Assembly (NCBI RefSeq): GCF_000422505.1 | Contig: NZ_AULX01000012.1 | Location: 248,001-312,000 of the forward strand | Direction of reading: 5' to 3' | Source: Paenibacillus pinihumi DSM 23905 = JCM 16419 | GTDB lineage: Bacteria; Bacillota; Bacilli; Paenibacillales; Paenibacillaceae | DNA length: 64,000 nt | Notes under the pieces: generated by a model | Seen by the model: the letters and a program-made list of their open reading frames with translations, nothing else | Told to the model about the DNA's origin: nothing | The model's database searches: none | Position numbers and translations under genes: made by a program | Shown: positions 1 to 11,000 of the stretch, one piece after another | Layout: each line of letters starts with the position of its first letter | Numbering within the stretch: the first letter of the stretch is position 1

Positions 1-1
1 A

Positions 2-79
2 GCACAAGGTAAAGGAAAAGCAACGGTGACGGTGAAATTCGGCAATAAATCGGCGAAAATCCAGATTACTGTCGAATAA
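2..79 (+). CDS. C-terminal end of a secreted protein, Ig-like domain (partial)
   Basis: Only the last 25 codons are inside the window, ending in TAA at 77-79. The peptide alternates short polar and hydrophobic residues (KATVTVKF, KIQITVE), as in the last beta strands of a bacterial Big_2-type Ig-like domain. Such domains usually sit at the end of secreted or cell-surface proteins, which suits the envelope genes downstream. The rest of the gene is outside the window, so neither length nor function can be judged. The reading frame is clear; the domain call is an inference from very little sequence. Confidence 0.5.
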   Translation, partial: AQGKGKATVTVKFGNKSAKIQITVE

Positions 80-189
80 GAAGTTTCTCATCTTTTCGTA
101 TATCCGTATGCTGCAAGCCCAGTAAAACAAGGGAAGTCGACAGATTGCCCAGGGAAATAAATCCGATATTTTGTCATCTTATGAAGAAG

Positions 190-217
190 CCACCCGACCC
201 AGGGTGGTTTTTTTTTT
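190..217 (+). terminator. Intrinsic terminator
   Basis: CCACCC (190-195), a six-base loop and GGGTGG (202-207) form a perfect 6-bp stem followed directly by ten T residues. It ends the transcript of the partial upstream gene. Confidence 0.85.
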
Positions 218-420
218 GGTTGGGGAGAGGTATAATGATTGGGAAGCTCTGTCAAGAAAGGAACAAGGCATAATAAAGAAACATCCGTTCTTCATCAGCC
301 CTGTTCCCTTATCTTAACCCTCATGACTGCAGTTCATGAAGGGATACTTATAGTATTACTACTTGAGCATCATTTTATTACATAGATATGCTACAAAATT
401 TGTAGAAGGAGCTGGAATTT
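218..420 (+). promoter_or_regulatory. fabZ leader: -10 box and imperfect hairpin
   Basis: A TATAAT box lies at 231-236, just after the upstream terminator, with no convincing -35. Downstream, 260-269 can pair with 298-307 (nine pairs, one mismatch, 28-nt loop). There is no open frame with a ribosome site here. The Shine-Dalgarno sequence AAGGAG at 406-411 precedes the fabZ ATG by nine bases. I recognise no known riboswitch. The promoter assignment is tentative. Confidence 0.4.
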
Positions 421-873
421 ATGATGGATATTGTACAAATTCAAGAAACGATCCCGCATCGCCACCCATTTTTGCTGGTTGACCGCATTTTGGAAATGGA
501 GGAGGGAGTTCGTGCAGTTGGCATAAAATGTGTGACTTATAATGAGCCCTTTTTCACAGGGCATTTTCCTGGACATCCTGTAATGCCGGGGGTGCTTATT
601 GTTGAGGCGCTTGCACAGGTAGGTGCTGCAGCAATTTTGAAAGTTGAACAATTCAAAAATAAACTCGGGTTTCTGGCAGGTGTTGATGGCTTCCGTTTCC
701 GTGGTCAAGTCGTTCCCGGAGACACGCTGCGTCTTGAAGTGGAAATTATTCGCCTGAAAGGAACAATTGGCAAAGGGAAAGCAACTGCCAGCGTAGACGG
801 CAAGGTCGTCGCTTCAGGAGAAATTATGTTTGCCTTAGTTGATAAATCAAGCACAGAAGAGGTGGCACCATGA
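421..873 (+). CDS. fabZ: 3-hydroxyacyl-ACP dehydratase FabZ
   Basis: This cytoplasmic hot-dog-fold enzyme dehydrates (3R)-hydroxyacyl-ACP to trans-2-enoyl-ACP in type II fatty acid synthesis. The 150-aa length is normal. The catalytic signature [13 protein letters not shown] is present, with the expected His at about residue 48 and Glu at about residue 62. The start is ATG at 421, nine bases after AAGGAG; a second ATG at 424 would change only one residue. The stop overlaps the next start in an ATGA, so translation with pgcA is probably coupled. Placement beside envelope-polymer genes fits shared control of lipid and wall synthesis, but that link is inferred. Confidence 0.95.
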   Translation: MMDIVQIQETIPHRHPFLLVDRILEMEEGVRAVGIKCVTYNEPFFTGHFPGHPVMPGVLIVEALAQVGAAAILKVEQFKNKLGFLAGVDGFRFRGQVVPGDTLRLEVEIIRLKGTIGKGKATASVDGKVVASGEIMFALVDKSSTEEVAP

Positions 874-2579
874 CACAAATGAAGCAGGCGTTGGAGCGTT
901 ATGAAGCATGGATCAAGGATCCGGTTATTGATGAAGCGACCAAGACTGAATTAAGCGGGATTTCAGGTCAAGAAAAGGAAATCGAGGATCGTTTCTACCG
1001 TGAGCTGGAATTCGGTACTGGAGGCCTGCGCGGCGTAATGGGTGCGGGAACGAACCGGTTGAACCGTTACACCGTAGGTAAAGCGACACAAGGTCTTGCT
1101 GATTGGCTGCTAAAGCATAATGACAAGCCGTCAGTGGTTATTGCCCATGATTCACGTAACCAGTCCCCGGAGTTTTCGTTGGAATCTGCTCAGGTACTTG
1201 CGGCTAATGGAATCATCACTTATCTATTCAAAGGGCTTCGTCCGACGCCGCAGCTTTCTTTCAGCGTGAGACATCTGAATGCGAGTGGCGGAATTGTCAT
1301 TACTGCGAGCCACAATCCTCCTGAATATAACGGATATAAAGTATATGGTTCAGACGGATGCCAGCTGGTCCCGGCAGATGCAGAACAAGTTATTGCTTCC
1401 ATTGGAGAAATTACAGGCTTTGATCAGATTAAACGGATTTCCCAGGAAGAAGCTGAGGCGGCTGGACTAATTCGCTGGCTTGGAGAAGATGAAGACAACG
1501 CTTATATCGATACTGTAGCTGCTCAGAGTGTGAACAGCAAGTTATTGAAGGACGAGCTGGGTGATTCAATAAGCGTCGTATTTACGCCTCTGCATGGGGC
1601 TGCTAATATGCCTGTCCTTGAAGTTTTGAAGACTGTCGGCTTTAAACAGGTGCATATTGTCGCCGAGCAAGAGCAGCCGGACGGTTATTTCAGCACGGTC
1701 AAATCGCCTAACCCTGAGGAGCGTGAAGCCTTCACTTTGGCTATCAAGCTTGGCCAGGAGAAGAATGCAGACATTATTATCGGTACAGATCCGGATGGCG
1801 ACCGTATGGGAGCTGTAGTGAAGAACAATGAAGGCGAATATGTAGTTCTCACAGGCAACCAGTCCGGCGCGCTTATGGTCCATTACTTGCTCAGCCAGTT
1901 GAAGGAGCAGGGACGTTTGCCGGAAAACGGTGTAGTGGTCAAAACCATTGTAACCAGCGAAATGGGAGCGGATATTGCAGAGTCCTTCGGTGCTCAGGTT
2001 GTCAATACATTGACCGGTTTCAAATATATCGGTGAGAAAATGAATGAATTTGAAAAATCGGGCAAACAAGCATTTTTATTCGGATATGAGGAAAGCTATG
2101 GATACCTGACAGGTACATATGCAAGAGACAAGGATGCGGTAGTTGCATCCCTGCTGATTTGTGAAGCTGCTGCTTATTACAAAAAACAGGGCAAAACACT
2201 TTACGATGTGCTGCTTGAGCTCTATAGCCGTTACGGTACTTATTTGGAGACACTGGAATCCCGCACGTTGAAAGGTGTAGACGGTGTTCAGAAAATTGCT
2301 GCTATTATGGAAGACTGGCGTGCAAATGCACCGGCAGAGGTTGCAGGGGTAAAAGTAGAACAAGTACTGGATTATTTGCCTGGCTTGAATGGCCTGCCGC
2401 CGGAGAATGTCTTGAAATATATGCTGGCTGACGGTTCCTGGTTCTGTCTGCGTCCATCAGGTACCGAACCGAAAATTAAATTGTATTTTGCTGTATGCGG
2501 CAAGTCGCCTGAAGAAGCTTCCGCTTCCTTGGATAAATTGGTCAATAATGTGATGCAAAGGGTAGATTTTCAAGCTTAA
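870..2579 (+). CDS. pgcA: Alpha-phosphoglucomutase / phosphomannomutase family
   Basis: This enzyme interconverts glucose-1-phosphate and glucose-6-phosphate (some relatives use mannose phosphates), feeding UDP-glucose and envelope glycan synthesis. At 569 aa it has PgcA-like length. All four alpha-D-phosphohexomutase parts are visible: the phosphoserine loop [13 protein letters not shown] (Ser about 147), the Mg-binding loop TDPDGDRMG (about 302-310), the sugar loop GYEESYGY, and the phosphate-binding [10 protein letters not shown] near the C terminus. It overlaps fabZ by 4 bp. It lies just upstream of the wall-polymer genes, so a role in sugar supply to the envelope is plausible. Substrate preference cannot be read from the sequence. 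Confidence 0.92.
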   Translation: MTQMKQALERYEAWIKDPVIDEATKTELSGISGQEKEIEDRFYRELEFGTGGLRGVMGAGTNRLNRYTVGKATQGLADWLLKHNDKPSVVIAHDSRNQSPEFSLESAQVLAANGIITYLFKGLRPTPQLSFSVRHLNASGGIVITASHNPPEYNGYKVYGSDGCQLVPADAEQVIASIGEITGFDQIKRISQEEAEAAGLIRWLGEDEDNAYIDTVAAQSVNSKLLKDELGDSISVVFTPLHGAANMPVLEVLKTVGFKQVHIVAEQEQPDGYFSTVKSPNPEEREAFTLAIKLGQEKNADIIIGTDPDGDRMGAVVKNNEGEYVVLTGNQSGALMVHYLLSQLKEQGRLPENGVVVKTIVTSEMGADIAESFGAQVVNTLTGFKYIGEKMNEFEKSGKQAFLFGYEESYGYLTGTYARDKDAVVASLLICEAAAYYKKQGKTLYDVLLELYSRYGTYLETLESRTLKGVDGVQKIAAIMEDWRANAPAEVAGVKVEQVLDYLPGLNGLPPENVLKYMLADGSWFCLRPSGTEPKIKLYFAVCGKSPEEASASLDKLVNNVMQRVDFQA

Positions 2580-2591
2580 GGAGTGGAAGGC

Positions 2592-4709
2592 GTGTTTCAA
2601 TCCCTACAAAAATGGAATCGCAAGGCCAGAAAATGGCTGTGGCTGCTGACGATTGTTGGTGTACTGGCGGCTATGCCGATCGGGTATTTGCGAGTGCAAA
2701 TGGAAGATACATCCAATGAAGTTGAATTTATATTCAACTATAAGGATCTACTGCAAATTTCGGCCTATCAGGGCAATCCGCAAGCATTCACTGCCGAGCA
2801 GCTCGATCATTTGAAGGAAGCGGGCATCGGGACGATGGCGGTTTTTGAAAGCACGCTGGATGAGCTTAGCCTCGCCAGACGGCTGACGATTTACAATTCG
2901 TCCCAGATCGCTACTTTGCAAAACAAAACAGCACCCTTGAATGAAAATTATACGTATGTCCTGTTTGCCGACGCACCGACCAGACAATCGCTTTCATCCA
3001 TGATTGAATATGTGTTCGAGCGTTCTGGCATCAATGTAACGCCATGGACTTTTGACGAGCGCGAAGGCTTGATTATTGAGACGCCTGTGGAGAATGCGGT
3101 TGTGAAAAGAATGCCTCCTGACCCGATTGCTTTGCAGAATTTGCATGACAGAGGCTTCCAGTTGCTGCCGCGTCTGTCTGACCGGACCAGACCCTATGAT
3201 GCAGAGCTTGTTGAGCGTATGCTCCAAAGTTTCCAGGACCTTGGCATTACCCGTATTTTGTTTGACGGAACTGCGGTTCCGGGCTATGAGGATCATGCCG
3301 CTGATAAAACTTTGAATGCCTTTGCAGAACAGCTTAATAAGCATGGAATGGGAATTGCTGCAATTGAGAATCTGAAGGCTCCGCAAAAGGGATTTAACCT
3401 GCTGGCCAATTTGACCCATTATAATGTGGCAAGGCTGTATTCATTATCCGATGCAGATGCAATGAATCTGACTCCTGATGTTATTGCTGACCGGTTCCTG
3501 CTGGCAGCAAAGGATCGGAACATCCGGATGTTTTATATTAATGGCCAAGTGCTGCGCAGTGTGGACAAAGCTGCCATTATTAACTCGCTTGACAATACGT
3601 ACCATGCATTAAAAGGAGATGAAGATGTTAAAGGCGCTGTTGCGCAGCTTGAACAACAGGGTTTCAAGAATGGTACAGCAAAAGCATTCAAGTATGACAA
3701 TCCGTCTTGGACCAAGCCATTCAAGGCTGTCGTTGCTCTTGGAGCGGTAGCTCTGATTGCATTGCTAATTGGACAATTCATCCCTGTGCTGCTGCTTCCT
3801 TCGTTCTTCATCGGTTTAATTGGGAGTGCGGGCTTGTTCGTACTATCCCATTCCGTACTGGAGCAGGGACTTGCTCTTGGCGCGGGCATCGCTGCGCCTA
3901 CATTGGCTCTAATCTGGGCTTTGGGCCGTGTACGCTTGCATACAGAGGGTGACTTGCGAATGGTCGGAGGACCATGGAGAGGGAAAAGCGAGAACAGTGA
4001 TGCGCTGTTTGGCGGACAATGGGTATTTGAGGGGCCGCGTGCTACCCGCCGTCTGACCATGGCAATTGGACTGTTTGTTTCCACTTCAATTATTTCTTTG
4101 TTGGGAGTGCCTTTTGTTTTTGGCCTGCTCAACAACATTACTTATAGTCTCGTGCTGCAGCAATTCCGCGGCGTAAGTCTGCTTCATCTGGCGCCGATTG
4201 CGCTTGTGGCGTTGTACCTGTTCCTTTACACAGGCACGCAATCCGTTTGGACGAATATCCGCAAGCTGCTTTCTCTGCAGATTACGGTGCTATGGGTAGT
4301 TGCTGCGGGCATATTGGGTGCTGTTGGCATGTATTACCTTTCCAGAACGGGGAACTCCGGCCAGGCCACCGGCTTGGAAATTATGTTCCGCAACCTGCTG
4401 GAGACAACAATTGGCGTTCGTCCAAGATTCAAAGAATTTTTATTTGCGCATCCATTGTTCCTGCTTGGTCTGTTCCTTTCCCTGAGATATCGTGTTGCAT
4501 GGATTCTGTTTATTGTAGCTTCTATCGGGCAGTTGTCTATGGTTGACACGTTTGCGCATATTCATACACCTTTGTATATTTCCTTCATTCGAGTGCTGCT
4601 CGGACTGGGAATCGGGGCGATTATCGGGCTGGTCTTCATCGGCGTGTGGCAGCTTGTGGAAGGGGTTTGGCGTAAATGGGTACCGAAGATGGGCAAGTCT
4701 TCCGTATAG
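2592..4709 (+). CDS. DUF5693-like multi-pass membrane protein
   Basis: I place the start at GTG 2592: the ribosome site AAGGAG (2578-2583) overlaps the earlier in-frame GTG at 2583 but leaves 8 bases before 2592. The protein, about 705 aa, has one N-terminal hydrophobic segment (about 15-35), a large presumably extracytoplasmic domain of about 350 residues, and a C-terminal half with roughly eight to ten hydrophobic helices. It resembles the DUF5693 family, often found beside csaB in Bacillales; that is recalled knowledge. The 34-nt overlap with csaB supports a shared operon and a role in making or exporting the secondary cell wall polymer. The biochemical function is unknown. Confidence 0.75.
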   Translation: MFQSLQKWNRKARKWLWLLTIVGVLAAMPIGYLRVQMEDTSNEVEFIFNYKDLLQISAYQGNPQAFTAEQLDHLKEAGIGTMAVFESTLDELSLARRLTIYNSSQIATLQNKTAPLNENYTYVLFADAPTRQSLSSMIEYVFERSGINVTPWTFDEREGLIIETPVENAVVKRMPPDPIALQNLHDRGFQLLPRLSDRTRPYDAELVERMLQSFQDLGITRILFDGTAVPGYEDHAADKTLNAFAEQLNKHGMGIAAIENLKAPQKGFNLLANLTHYNVARLYSLSDADAMNLTPDVIADRFLLAAKDRNIRMFYINGQVLRSVDKAAIINSLDNTYHALKGDEDVKGAVAQLEQQGFKNGTAKAFKYDNPSWTKPFKAVVALGAVALIALLIGQFIPVLLLPSFFIGLIGSAGLFVLSHSVLEQGLALGAGIAAPTLALIWALGRVRLHTEGDLRMVGGPWRGKSENSDALFGGQWVFEGPRATRRLTMAIGLFVSTSIISLLGVPFVFGLLNNITYSLVLQQFRGVSLLHLAPIALVALYLFLYTGTQSVWTNIRKLLSLQITVLWVVAAGILGAVGMYYLSRTGNSGQATGLEIMFRNLLETTIGVRPRFKEFLFAHPLFLLGLFLSLRYRVAWILFIVASIGQLSMVDTFAHIHTPLYISFIRVLLGLGIGAIIGLVFIGVWQLVEGVWRKWVPKMGKSSV

Positions 4710-5827
4710 CGATTTCCGGTTATTACGGCTTTCGCAATAGCGGTGACGAAGCAGTGCTGAAATCGATCCTCCTGGCGCTGGACAACTGTGCACAGGAGGC
4801 GGGTATTCGCATCCAGCCAGTTGTGCTCTCCATTGATCCTGAGTCGACCGCTGGCATGTATGGTGTCGAAGCTGTACACCGGATGCGGCCGAAAGATGTC
4901 ATTGCTGCATTGAAGGGCAGCGATGGATTAATTAGCGGCGGCGGCAGCCTCTTGCAGGATGCAACCAGCGCAAAGACGATTCCTTACTACGCTGGAATTA
5001 TTAAGCTTGCCCAGTGGCTGGGCAAGCCGACCTTTATCTATTCACAGGGTGTTGGCCCTGTGAGCCGCGGCTGGATGAACCCGCTGATTCGCAGTGCAAT
5101 GAAGGGTAGCCGTTATATTTCGGTCCGTGATCAGGAATCCGCCGGGCTGCTGGCCGGGATTGGCGTTCCCCAGAGCCGGATTGAGGTTGTTCCTGATCCG
5201 GTAATGGGTTTGCCGCTTCCGGGACAGAAGAAAGCCGGAGCAGGCGGAATTAGGAGCGGGCAGGAGGCTGAGGGGCGCCAGCCGATTATCGGAGTCTCTC
5301 TGCGCTTCTGGCGCAAGGACCGGGCCGATTTGGACAGAATTGCGGACGCCCTCGGAGAACTGCTTCAGGCCAAGGATGTGCAGTTGAGGTTCTTGCCTTT
5401 TCACACTCCTGACGATGCGGAAGCATCGGCTTATGTCATAGAGAAGCTGGGAAGTATTGGAGTTGGAAGAACAGAGATCCGGGAGGTAGGGGATGACCCG
5501 CAGCGTATGCTGCAGGAGGTCAGCCAGTTGGATGTGTTGCTGGGGATGAGGCTTCATGCGCTTATCTATGCGGCGAATACTAAGGTTCCGCTGCTCGGTA
5601 TCTCTTATGATCCGAAGATTGACCAGTTTCTTGGGCGTCTGAAATCAAAGCCGGCAGGAACAACGGAAGCTCTGGATCCGGCTGAGTTTACAGCGTCTGT
5701 ATCCGCCTTGATCGAAAATCCTGCTGGATGGGTCAGCGATAAAAATGATATAATTGACAAATTGAAACAAGAATCGCGTCAGCCAGCTATACAAATCGTG
5801 CAATATTTGCGTCAAATGAAGAGGTGA
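4676..5827 (+). CDS. csaB: Polysaccharide pyruvyl transferase CsaB
   Basis: CsaB adds a pyruvate ketal from phosphoenolpyruvate to ManNAc in the secondary cell wall polymer, the ligand of SLH domains. At 383 aa it has the usual length. Family features include the N-terminal [14 protein letters not shown], the [12 protein letters not shown] loop at about 83-94, SQGVGPV, and the C-terminal block [12 protein letters not shown], containing the His typical of pyruvyl transferases. The start ATG 4676 has GGAAGGGG ten bases upstream, inside the previous gene, so the genes overlap by 34 nt. The many SLH proteins downstream make the function almost certain. Export or membrane-assembly partners are presumably the neighbouring gene products. 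Confidence 0.93.
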   Translation: MGTEDGQVFRIAISGYYGFRNSGDEAVLKSILLALDNCAQEAGIRIQPVVLSIDPESTAGMYGVEAVHRMRPKDVIAALKGSDGLISGGGSLLQDATSAKTIPYYAGIIKLAQWLGKPTFIYSQGVGPVSRGWMNPLIRSAMKGSRYISVRDQESAGLLAGIGVPQSRIEVVPDPVMGLPLPGQKKAGAGGIRSGQEAEGRQPIIGVSLRFWRKDRADLDRIADALGELLQAKDVQLRFLPFHTPDDAEASAYVIEKLGSIGVGRTEIREVGDDPQRMLQEVSQLDVLLGMRLHALIYAANTKVPLLGISYDPKIDQFLGRLKSKPAGTTEALDPAEFTASVSALIENPAGWVSDKNDIIDKLKQESRQPAIQIVQYLRQMKR

Positions 5828-5836
5828 CAAAGCATC

Positions 5837-6655
5837 ATGAATTCGAGCTCCATTTCCGGGATGCCGGAAGGACAAGCAAACCATAATGATACGTCAAATC
5901 AGCAAACTCCGGTTGTACCAATATTTGGCGTTCCATTCTCGCGCATGAATATGGATGAGACAGTACATTATTTAACTGAATCCATACAACAACGCCGGGT
6001 CACTCAAGTCATAACGGCAAATCCCATTATGATTATGATGGCGCTTGAAAGTCCAGATTATTACCGGGTCATGGAACAAGCAGAACTCATCGTTCCTGAT
6101 GGTGCAGGAGTTGTATGGGCTGCAGGTTACGTTGGCATGCCGGTAAAGGAAAGGGTAGCCGGCTTTGATTTGCTTCACAGGTTGATGCAAGTTGGCGAGG
6201 AGAAGCGCTGGAGGGTGTATTTGCTGGGCACATCTCAAGAGATTATTGAGGAAACAGCATCCCGTCTGCAGCAGAAGTACCCTCTCGTTCAAATTGCCGG
6301 TTATCATAACGGTTTTTTTGGAGAAGCAGAGGATGAGGAAGTTATTGCCAAGGTTAAGGAAGCCGGTCCTGATCTGTTGTTTGTGGCAAGAGCGGCAAAT
6401 AACCAGGAGCCCTGGATTTATAAACATAAAGAAGCGCTTGGCGTTCCGGTTGTCATGGGTGTCGGAGGAAGCTTCGATATCATCTCCGGCCGTCTCAAGC
6501 GGGCCCCGCTGATTTTTCAAAAGCTCCGACTGGAATGGTTGTATAGGCTGATTCAGGAGCCGAGACGATACAAAAGAATGCTTGCGCTGCCGAAATTTGT
6601 AGTGAAAGTGGTGCGAGAGAAAGAAAACGTCACAAAACGTTGGCCAACTCCGTGA
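5837..6655 (+). CDS. tagA: WecG/TagA/CpsF glycosyltransferase (ManNAc transferase)
   Basis: TagA-type enzymes transfer ManNAc from UDP-ManNAc to undecaprenyl-diphospho-GlcNAc at the membrane surface. The 272-aa protein shows the family's core: TANPIMIMMALE, then LIVPDGAGVVWA containing the presumed catalytic Asp, the YLLGTSQEI segment, and GVGGSFDIISGRLKRAP. The basic C-terminal tail with aromatic residues matches the appendage that docks these enzymes to membrane. The ribosome site AGAGGTG overlaps the csaB stop, nine bases before ATG, indicating one operon. Together with csaB and tagO it would make a pyruvylated ManNAc-GlcNAc polymer; the specific sugars are inferred from the family and from known Paenibacillus polymers. 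Confidence 0.9.
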   Translation: MNSSSISGMPEGQANHNDTSNQQTPVVPIFGVPFSRMNMDETVHYLTESIQQRRVTQVITANPIMIMMALESPDYYRVMEQAELIVPDGAGVVWAAGYVGMPVKERVAGFDLLHRLMQVGEEKRWRVYLLGTSQEIIEETASRLQQKYPLVQIAGYHNGFFGEAEDEEVIAKVKEAGPDLLFVARAANNQEPWIYKHKEALGVPVVMGVGGSFDIISGRLKRAPLIFQKLRLEWLYRLIQEPRRYKRMLALPKFVVKVVREKENVTKRWPTP

Positions 6656-6694
6656 AAAACGCTTGAAAATGATTAAAATAGCGTGAAAACGGCA

Positions 6695-6724
6695 TTGGAG
6701 TTTCTTTTTGAATCGGGGTATAAT
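6695..6724 (+). promoter_or_regulatory. Sigma-A promoter for tagO
   Basis: TTGGAG (6695-6700) and TATAAT (6719-6724) are separated by 18 bp. The predicted start point lies about 25 bases before the tagO ATG, so tagO can be transcribed apart from tagA. Confidence 0.7.
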
Positions 6725-6756
6725 TCAATCCGGTAGAACCAAAAGGAGAGTTGGAA

Positions 6757-7893
6757 ATGTCAGTGAGCTTTCTTTATCTTTCAGGCTTTGCTATTGCACT
6801 TGTATTAGCTCTTGTTCTTACACCGCTTGTTAAAAAATTTGCATTTGCAGTTGGGGCCATTGATAAGCCCAACCACCGTAAAGTTCATACCCGCATTATG
6901 CCGAGACTTGGCGGACTTGCCATCTATGTAGCTTTTGCAGCAGGGCTTTTAGTTCTTCTTCCGTTCGCCCCTGAAGGGCTGTTCGACAGTTCGGACATGA
7001 ACCTGATCCGCGCCATGCTTGCCGGAGGCACGTTGATCGTATTGATCGGCGCACTGGATGACCGCTTTGAACTATCTGCGAAGGTCAAGCTTGCAGGCCA
7101 GCTTGTGGCTGCTTGCATCGTTGTATTCGGCTTTGATGTGAAAATCAACTTTGTGAACATTCCGTTCGGGGGATCGATGCAATCGATTGCCGAATGGATT
7201 AGTATACCGCTTACGATTTTCTGGATTGTTGGTGTTACCAATGCAATCAACCTGATTGACGGACTTGATGGCCTGGCTTCAGGCGTATCAGGAATTGCAA
7301 TTGGGACCATTTTGATCATGGCGACTCTGATGGGATTTGAGCCAATCATTCTGATGAGTGCCTTACTGCTTGGCGGCATTGTCGGATTTCTGTTCTTTAA
7401 TTTTCATCCTGCAAAGATTTTCATGGGAGATTCAGGCTCGTTGTTTCTTGGGTTCAGTCTGGCTATGATGTCTATGCTGGCATTTAAGCAAATTACGATT
7501 GTTTCTTTTGTGACGCCGCTGCTTATTATCGGAGTGCCGTTATCGGATACATTCTTTGCAATTGTAAGGCGTCTGATTAACAAGAAGCCGATTTTTGCTC
7601 CGGATAAAGGCCATTTGCATCACTGTCTCCGCGAGCTTGGGTTTAGCCATCGCAAGACGGTGCTGATCATTTACGCCATTGCCGCATTCTTCGGCGCTTG
7701 TGCGATTGTGCAGGCTGTCGTAATCCGCTCGGATGCGGGAGGCTGGGTAACCTTTGTCGTTGTATGTGTATTAGTGTTCGGCCTGCAGATTGGAGCCGAA
7801 CTGATCGGTATTGTAGACAAGTCAAGAAGGCCTCTTATTAACTTTATCCAGCGTACGCTGCTGAGAGTGGATACACAGTCGCGTTCGAAATAA
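6757..7893 (+). CDS. tagO: Undecaprenyl-phosphate GlcNAc-1-phosphate transferase
   Basis: This MraY/WecA-family integral membrane enzyme starts wall-polymer assembly by linking GlcNAc-1-phosphate to undecaprenyl phosphate. I prefer ATG 6757 (378 aa), because AAGGAG at 6743-6748 is only two bases from the alternative TTG 6751. The sequence has about ten or eleven hydrophobic helices, the acidic motif GALDDRFEL, NAINLIDGLDGLASG, the FMGDSGSLFLGF loop and a HLHHCL motif near the cytoplasmic end; these are the Mg- and lipid-binding signatures. It follows tagA and has its own promoter. In Paenibacillus it probably serves the SLH-ligand polymer; a wider role in teichoic acid cannot be excluded. Confidence 0.92.
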   Translation: MSVSFLYLSGFAIALVLALVLTPLVKKFAFAVGAIDKPNHRKVHTRIMPRLGGLAIYVAFAAGLLVLLPFAPEGLFDSSDMNLIRAMLAGGTLIVLIGALDDRFELSAKVKLAGQLVAACIVVFGFDVKINFVNIPFGGSMQSIAEWISIPLTIFWIVGVTNAINLIDGLDGLASGVSGIAIGTILIMATLMGFEPIILMSALLLGGIVGFLFFNFHPAKIFMGDSGSLFLGFSLAMMSMLAFKQITIVSFVTPLLIIGVPLSDTFFAIVRRLINKKPIFAPDKGHLHHCLRELGFSHRKTVLIIYAIAAFFGACAIVQAVVIRSDAGGWVTFVVVCVLVFGLQIGAELIGIVDKSRRPLINFIQRTLLRVDTQSRSK

Positions 7894-7912
7894 GAACACA
7901 AATTATAGGATG

Positions 7913-7947
7913 ACTGCTGTAAGCGATGAGCTTGCAGCAGTTTTTTT
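7913..7947 (+). terminator. Intrinsic terminator after tagO
   Basis: A 12-bp stem (7913-7924 with 7930-7941, one G-U pair) and a five-base loop run into seven T residues. Confidence 0.9.
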
Positions 7948-8034
7948 GTATTTCCCTTCAATTTTCGACATATTGAGCCGATAACAAACCTATAGAAATG
8001 TGAGTAGAAAAATCTACAAACCAGGGAGGACAAT

Positions 8035-11000
8035 GTGTTGAAGAAGGCTTTATCTATTTTGCTGACGATTGCGCTGATTATTACGTTGCTGCCGCCATCC
8101 GCTCCGATTGCCCAAGCAGCAGGAGCGAATAATTTCACCTTTGTAAACGAGCAGTATTCCCCAAAATCTGCCCGGATTACAACAAATGAGCGGGTAAATT
8201 TGAACGGGACGATTAATAATGTTATCGGGAGTACGATCTCATACAGTGTGTATCAGATCAACCTCTTGGGTGATGAAGAGCAGGTTGTAAATTCCAATGA
8301 GAATCAGACTTCGAACATTACACTTAGCGGCAATTCAATTGCTGTGTATAACCTGCAGCTGTTCCCTGGTTTGAACCGGATTACGTTCAAGGGAACACAA
8401 GGGAACTCGGATGTATCCGACTCCATTTATATCGAGTATCGCAACAGCCCGACCCTGTACAATCTTGTGGCCAGCCTTGACGGCCTGCAATATGAAATTC
8501 AGGAAGAAGGAACGACAGTTCTTCACTCGGTACCTTCCCAAGGCAAAGCAAGCACGGATATCAGCATTACCGGCCGTGCACCAAACGCGGACAAGGTAAC
8601 TGTAATTGTGAACAACAAGAGCTATACCTATTCTGTTAACAGTACAACCAACTGGAGCTTTATTGCTTCCCCCGTTAACGTTCGTAAAGGTAAGAATACA
8701 ATTACCATTCGTGTCTTCAATAAAAATCAGTTCGTCGAGACGGTTCGCGACGTAGCTTTTTATAATGGGCAGGTTACGTTTTATGATTTGAATCTGACCA
8801 CTGCGACAGATTCAGCAAGTCTGGAAAGAAATCCTAACTTTTCAGTCGATGGCAACGATAACATTACTCTCAAGGGTAAAGCTATTGTACCGGTGGTTTA
8901 TGATGCACAGACCGGAACATATAAGCCTTCCATCGCGGAAGCTGATTTGAAGTACCGCAGAACTACCAATGGGGCTTATACCGCTATTCCTGTGGTTACA
9001 CATGAGCCGGGATATACGCCTACACCGTCTACCCGATTTATGACACTGCCTTTCGAGATTAATTTGGGGACAGCCGGTTCAGCTTCTTTACCGTTCGATA
9101 CGCTGCAGTATTTTCAATTTCAGGGAATGAACGTTGCCAAAGTTCCTGCTGGCACAGATACATCGGATTTGTATACATTCCGGCTTCGCAATAAAGGGCT
9201 TGCTTTTATTGAAGAAGTTAAGTATTTGCCTGGTTTCACACGCTCAACGTCAGATGCCCAGCTTGAGGGAATGCAGGGCTCGGATATGAAAAATTCAGAT
9301 ATTTTCTCTCTTCCAGTCGGGGTTGAACTGGTTATTGGCAACCCGGAGTCTGCTGGAAATCTCGAGAATTTGATGAGAATAAAAAGCATTACAGACTCGA
9401 CCGGAAAAAAATATACAGAGCAGGATGCCGTTAAGAAGTATGAATATGAGCAAAGAAAGGTGCATTACTTCACCGTTAAAAATGTAGACGGGGTTGAGAA
9501 GCAATACGCCAGGGTGTTTGTCCAGATTAACAAACTCCCGTCCACAGGCAAGCAGACTCTGAACTTTGTCTTGGACAGTGCCGGACAGGCTACAACCGAT
9601 GAATTCCCTGTCCCGATAACTTTGCTGTACGGTCCTTATGCCAAATTTGAGACGATCTATGACGGCATGCAGTTGAAATTTGATACAACTTTGCAAGACT
9701 CCAAAGGAGAAGCGATTATTACGGACGAATTTGGCAGCTTTAAAGGTGAGCTCCTGAACATTGCCAATAGCAATGATATCCGTTACGAGTCTGCTAATGG
9801 GGAGACACAGACTGTATTTTTCTATGTGAATAATACGCAAATCCCGCTTGAGGTAGATACTGAAGACAATGATAACAACAATAAAGCTAAATTCAAGATC
9901 AAAACGGATGCAGTGAAAGCTGCCTATGATGCTTTGTACAAATCTGGTGACAACAATATTCGTATTGTTTTCCGCACCAATAAGAATAATTACCAGCGGG
10001 ACATTAAGATAACACTGATCCCTACAAATTTGCCGGTCATTCCAGCGCCAAATACAGAAGGTGTATTTCCTTATTCGGTTAACTATAATGACCCAATGCC
10101 GAATGACCCGAATTTTATATTGAACGGTAATGTTTATACAACTAAAGAGGCAAGAGCAAAAATCTATGGTACGTTTGGATTCATTGATCTGGGAAGTACG
10201 GTTGATGGAGTCAATGCAAAACGGGATGGACTTGGGGACCAAAAGAAAAATTACCGGCTCAAAATCACAAGTGCAGGCAAAAAGGATATTGTCTGGACTT
10301 TGGATAATCAGCTGGTAACGAAATCAACAAACTCCAATGAGAACAATCAAATTTTAGCAGGCGACACGGTAGAGAATATAACCGTCTTGTATGATCTTGA
10401 GAAACAAAGCTTTGCCTTTATGCTGCCTGCACAGGATCTTCCGAGTGACGGAAGTCCGCTGGTATACAATATCTATGTATATAACAGTGGGGAGAATGGG
10501 CCGCGTGCCAGCTACAGGCTGGAAATTAATCCGACAACCATTCCATACACTGTACTTGCTCCAATTAGAGAAAAACGAATTTTGAACCAGAACTATGTGG
10601 AGGTAATTGTTAATTCTCCGGGCGCGGAGACTATGACGATTAACAAAGTGCCTGCAAAGAAAGTAACGTTCCGTGATTATAATGATATGGTGAATGGCGA
10701 ACCAAGACTGATTCCTGCCTTTAGTGCACACGTAACCAACCTGAAAGCAGGCAAGGATAATAAAATTGACATTGTGATTACCCGTGGAAAGGATAAAATA
10801 ACGGATTTCTTCAATGTTAAATATGTGCCGGAGAATATTCCAGGCGGGCAAATGCTGCAAAAGATGGCATCATCCCATAAGGTATTTGATAACAAGCTGA
10901 CGCTTTCTTTCACTAAGGGAACAAATTTAATTCGTCCGGATTATAATTTGCCGGAAAATTTGAAGGGACAGGTATATGAAGGCAATAACCTGTTGTTTGC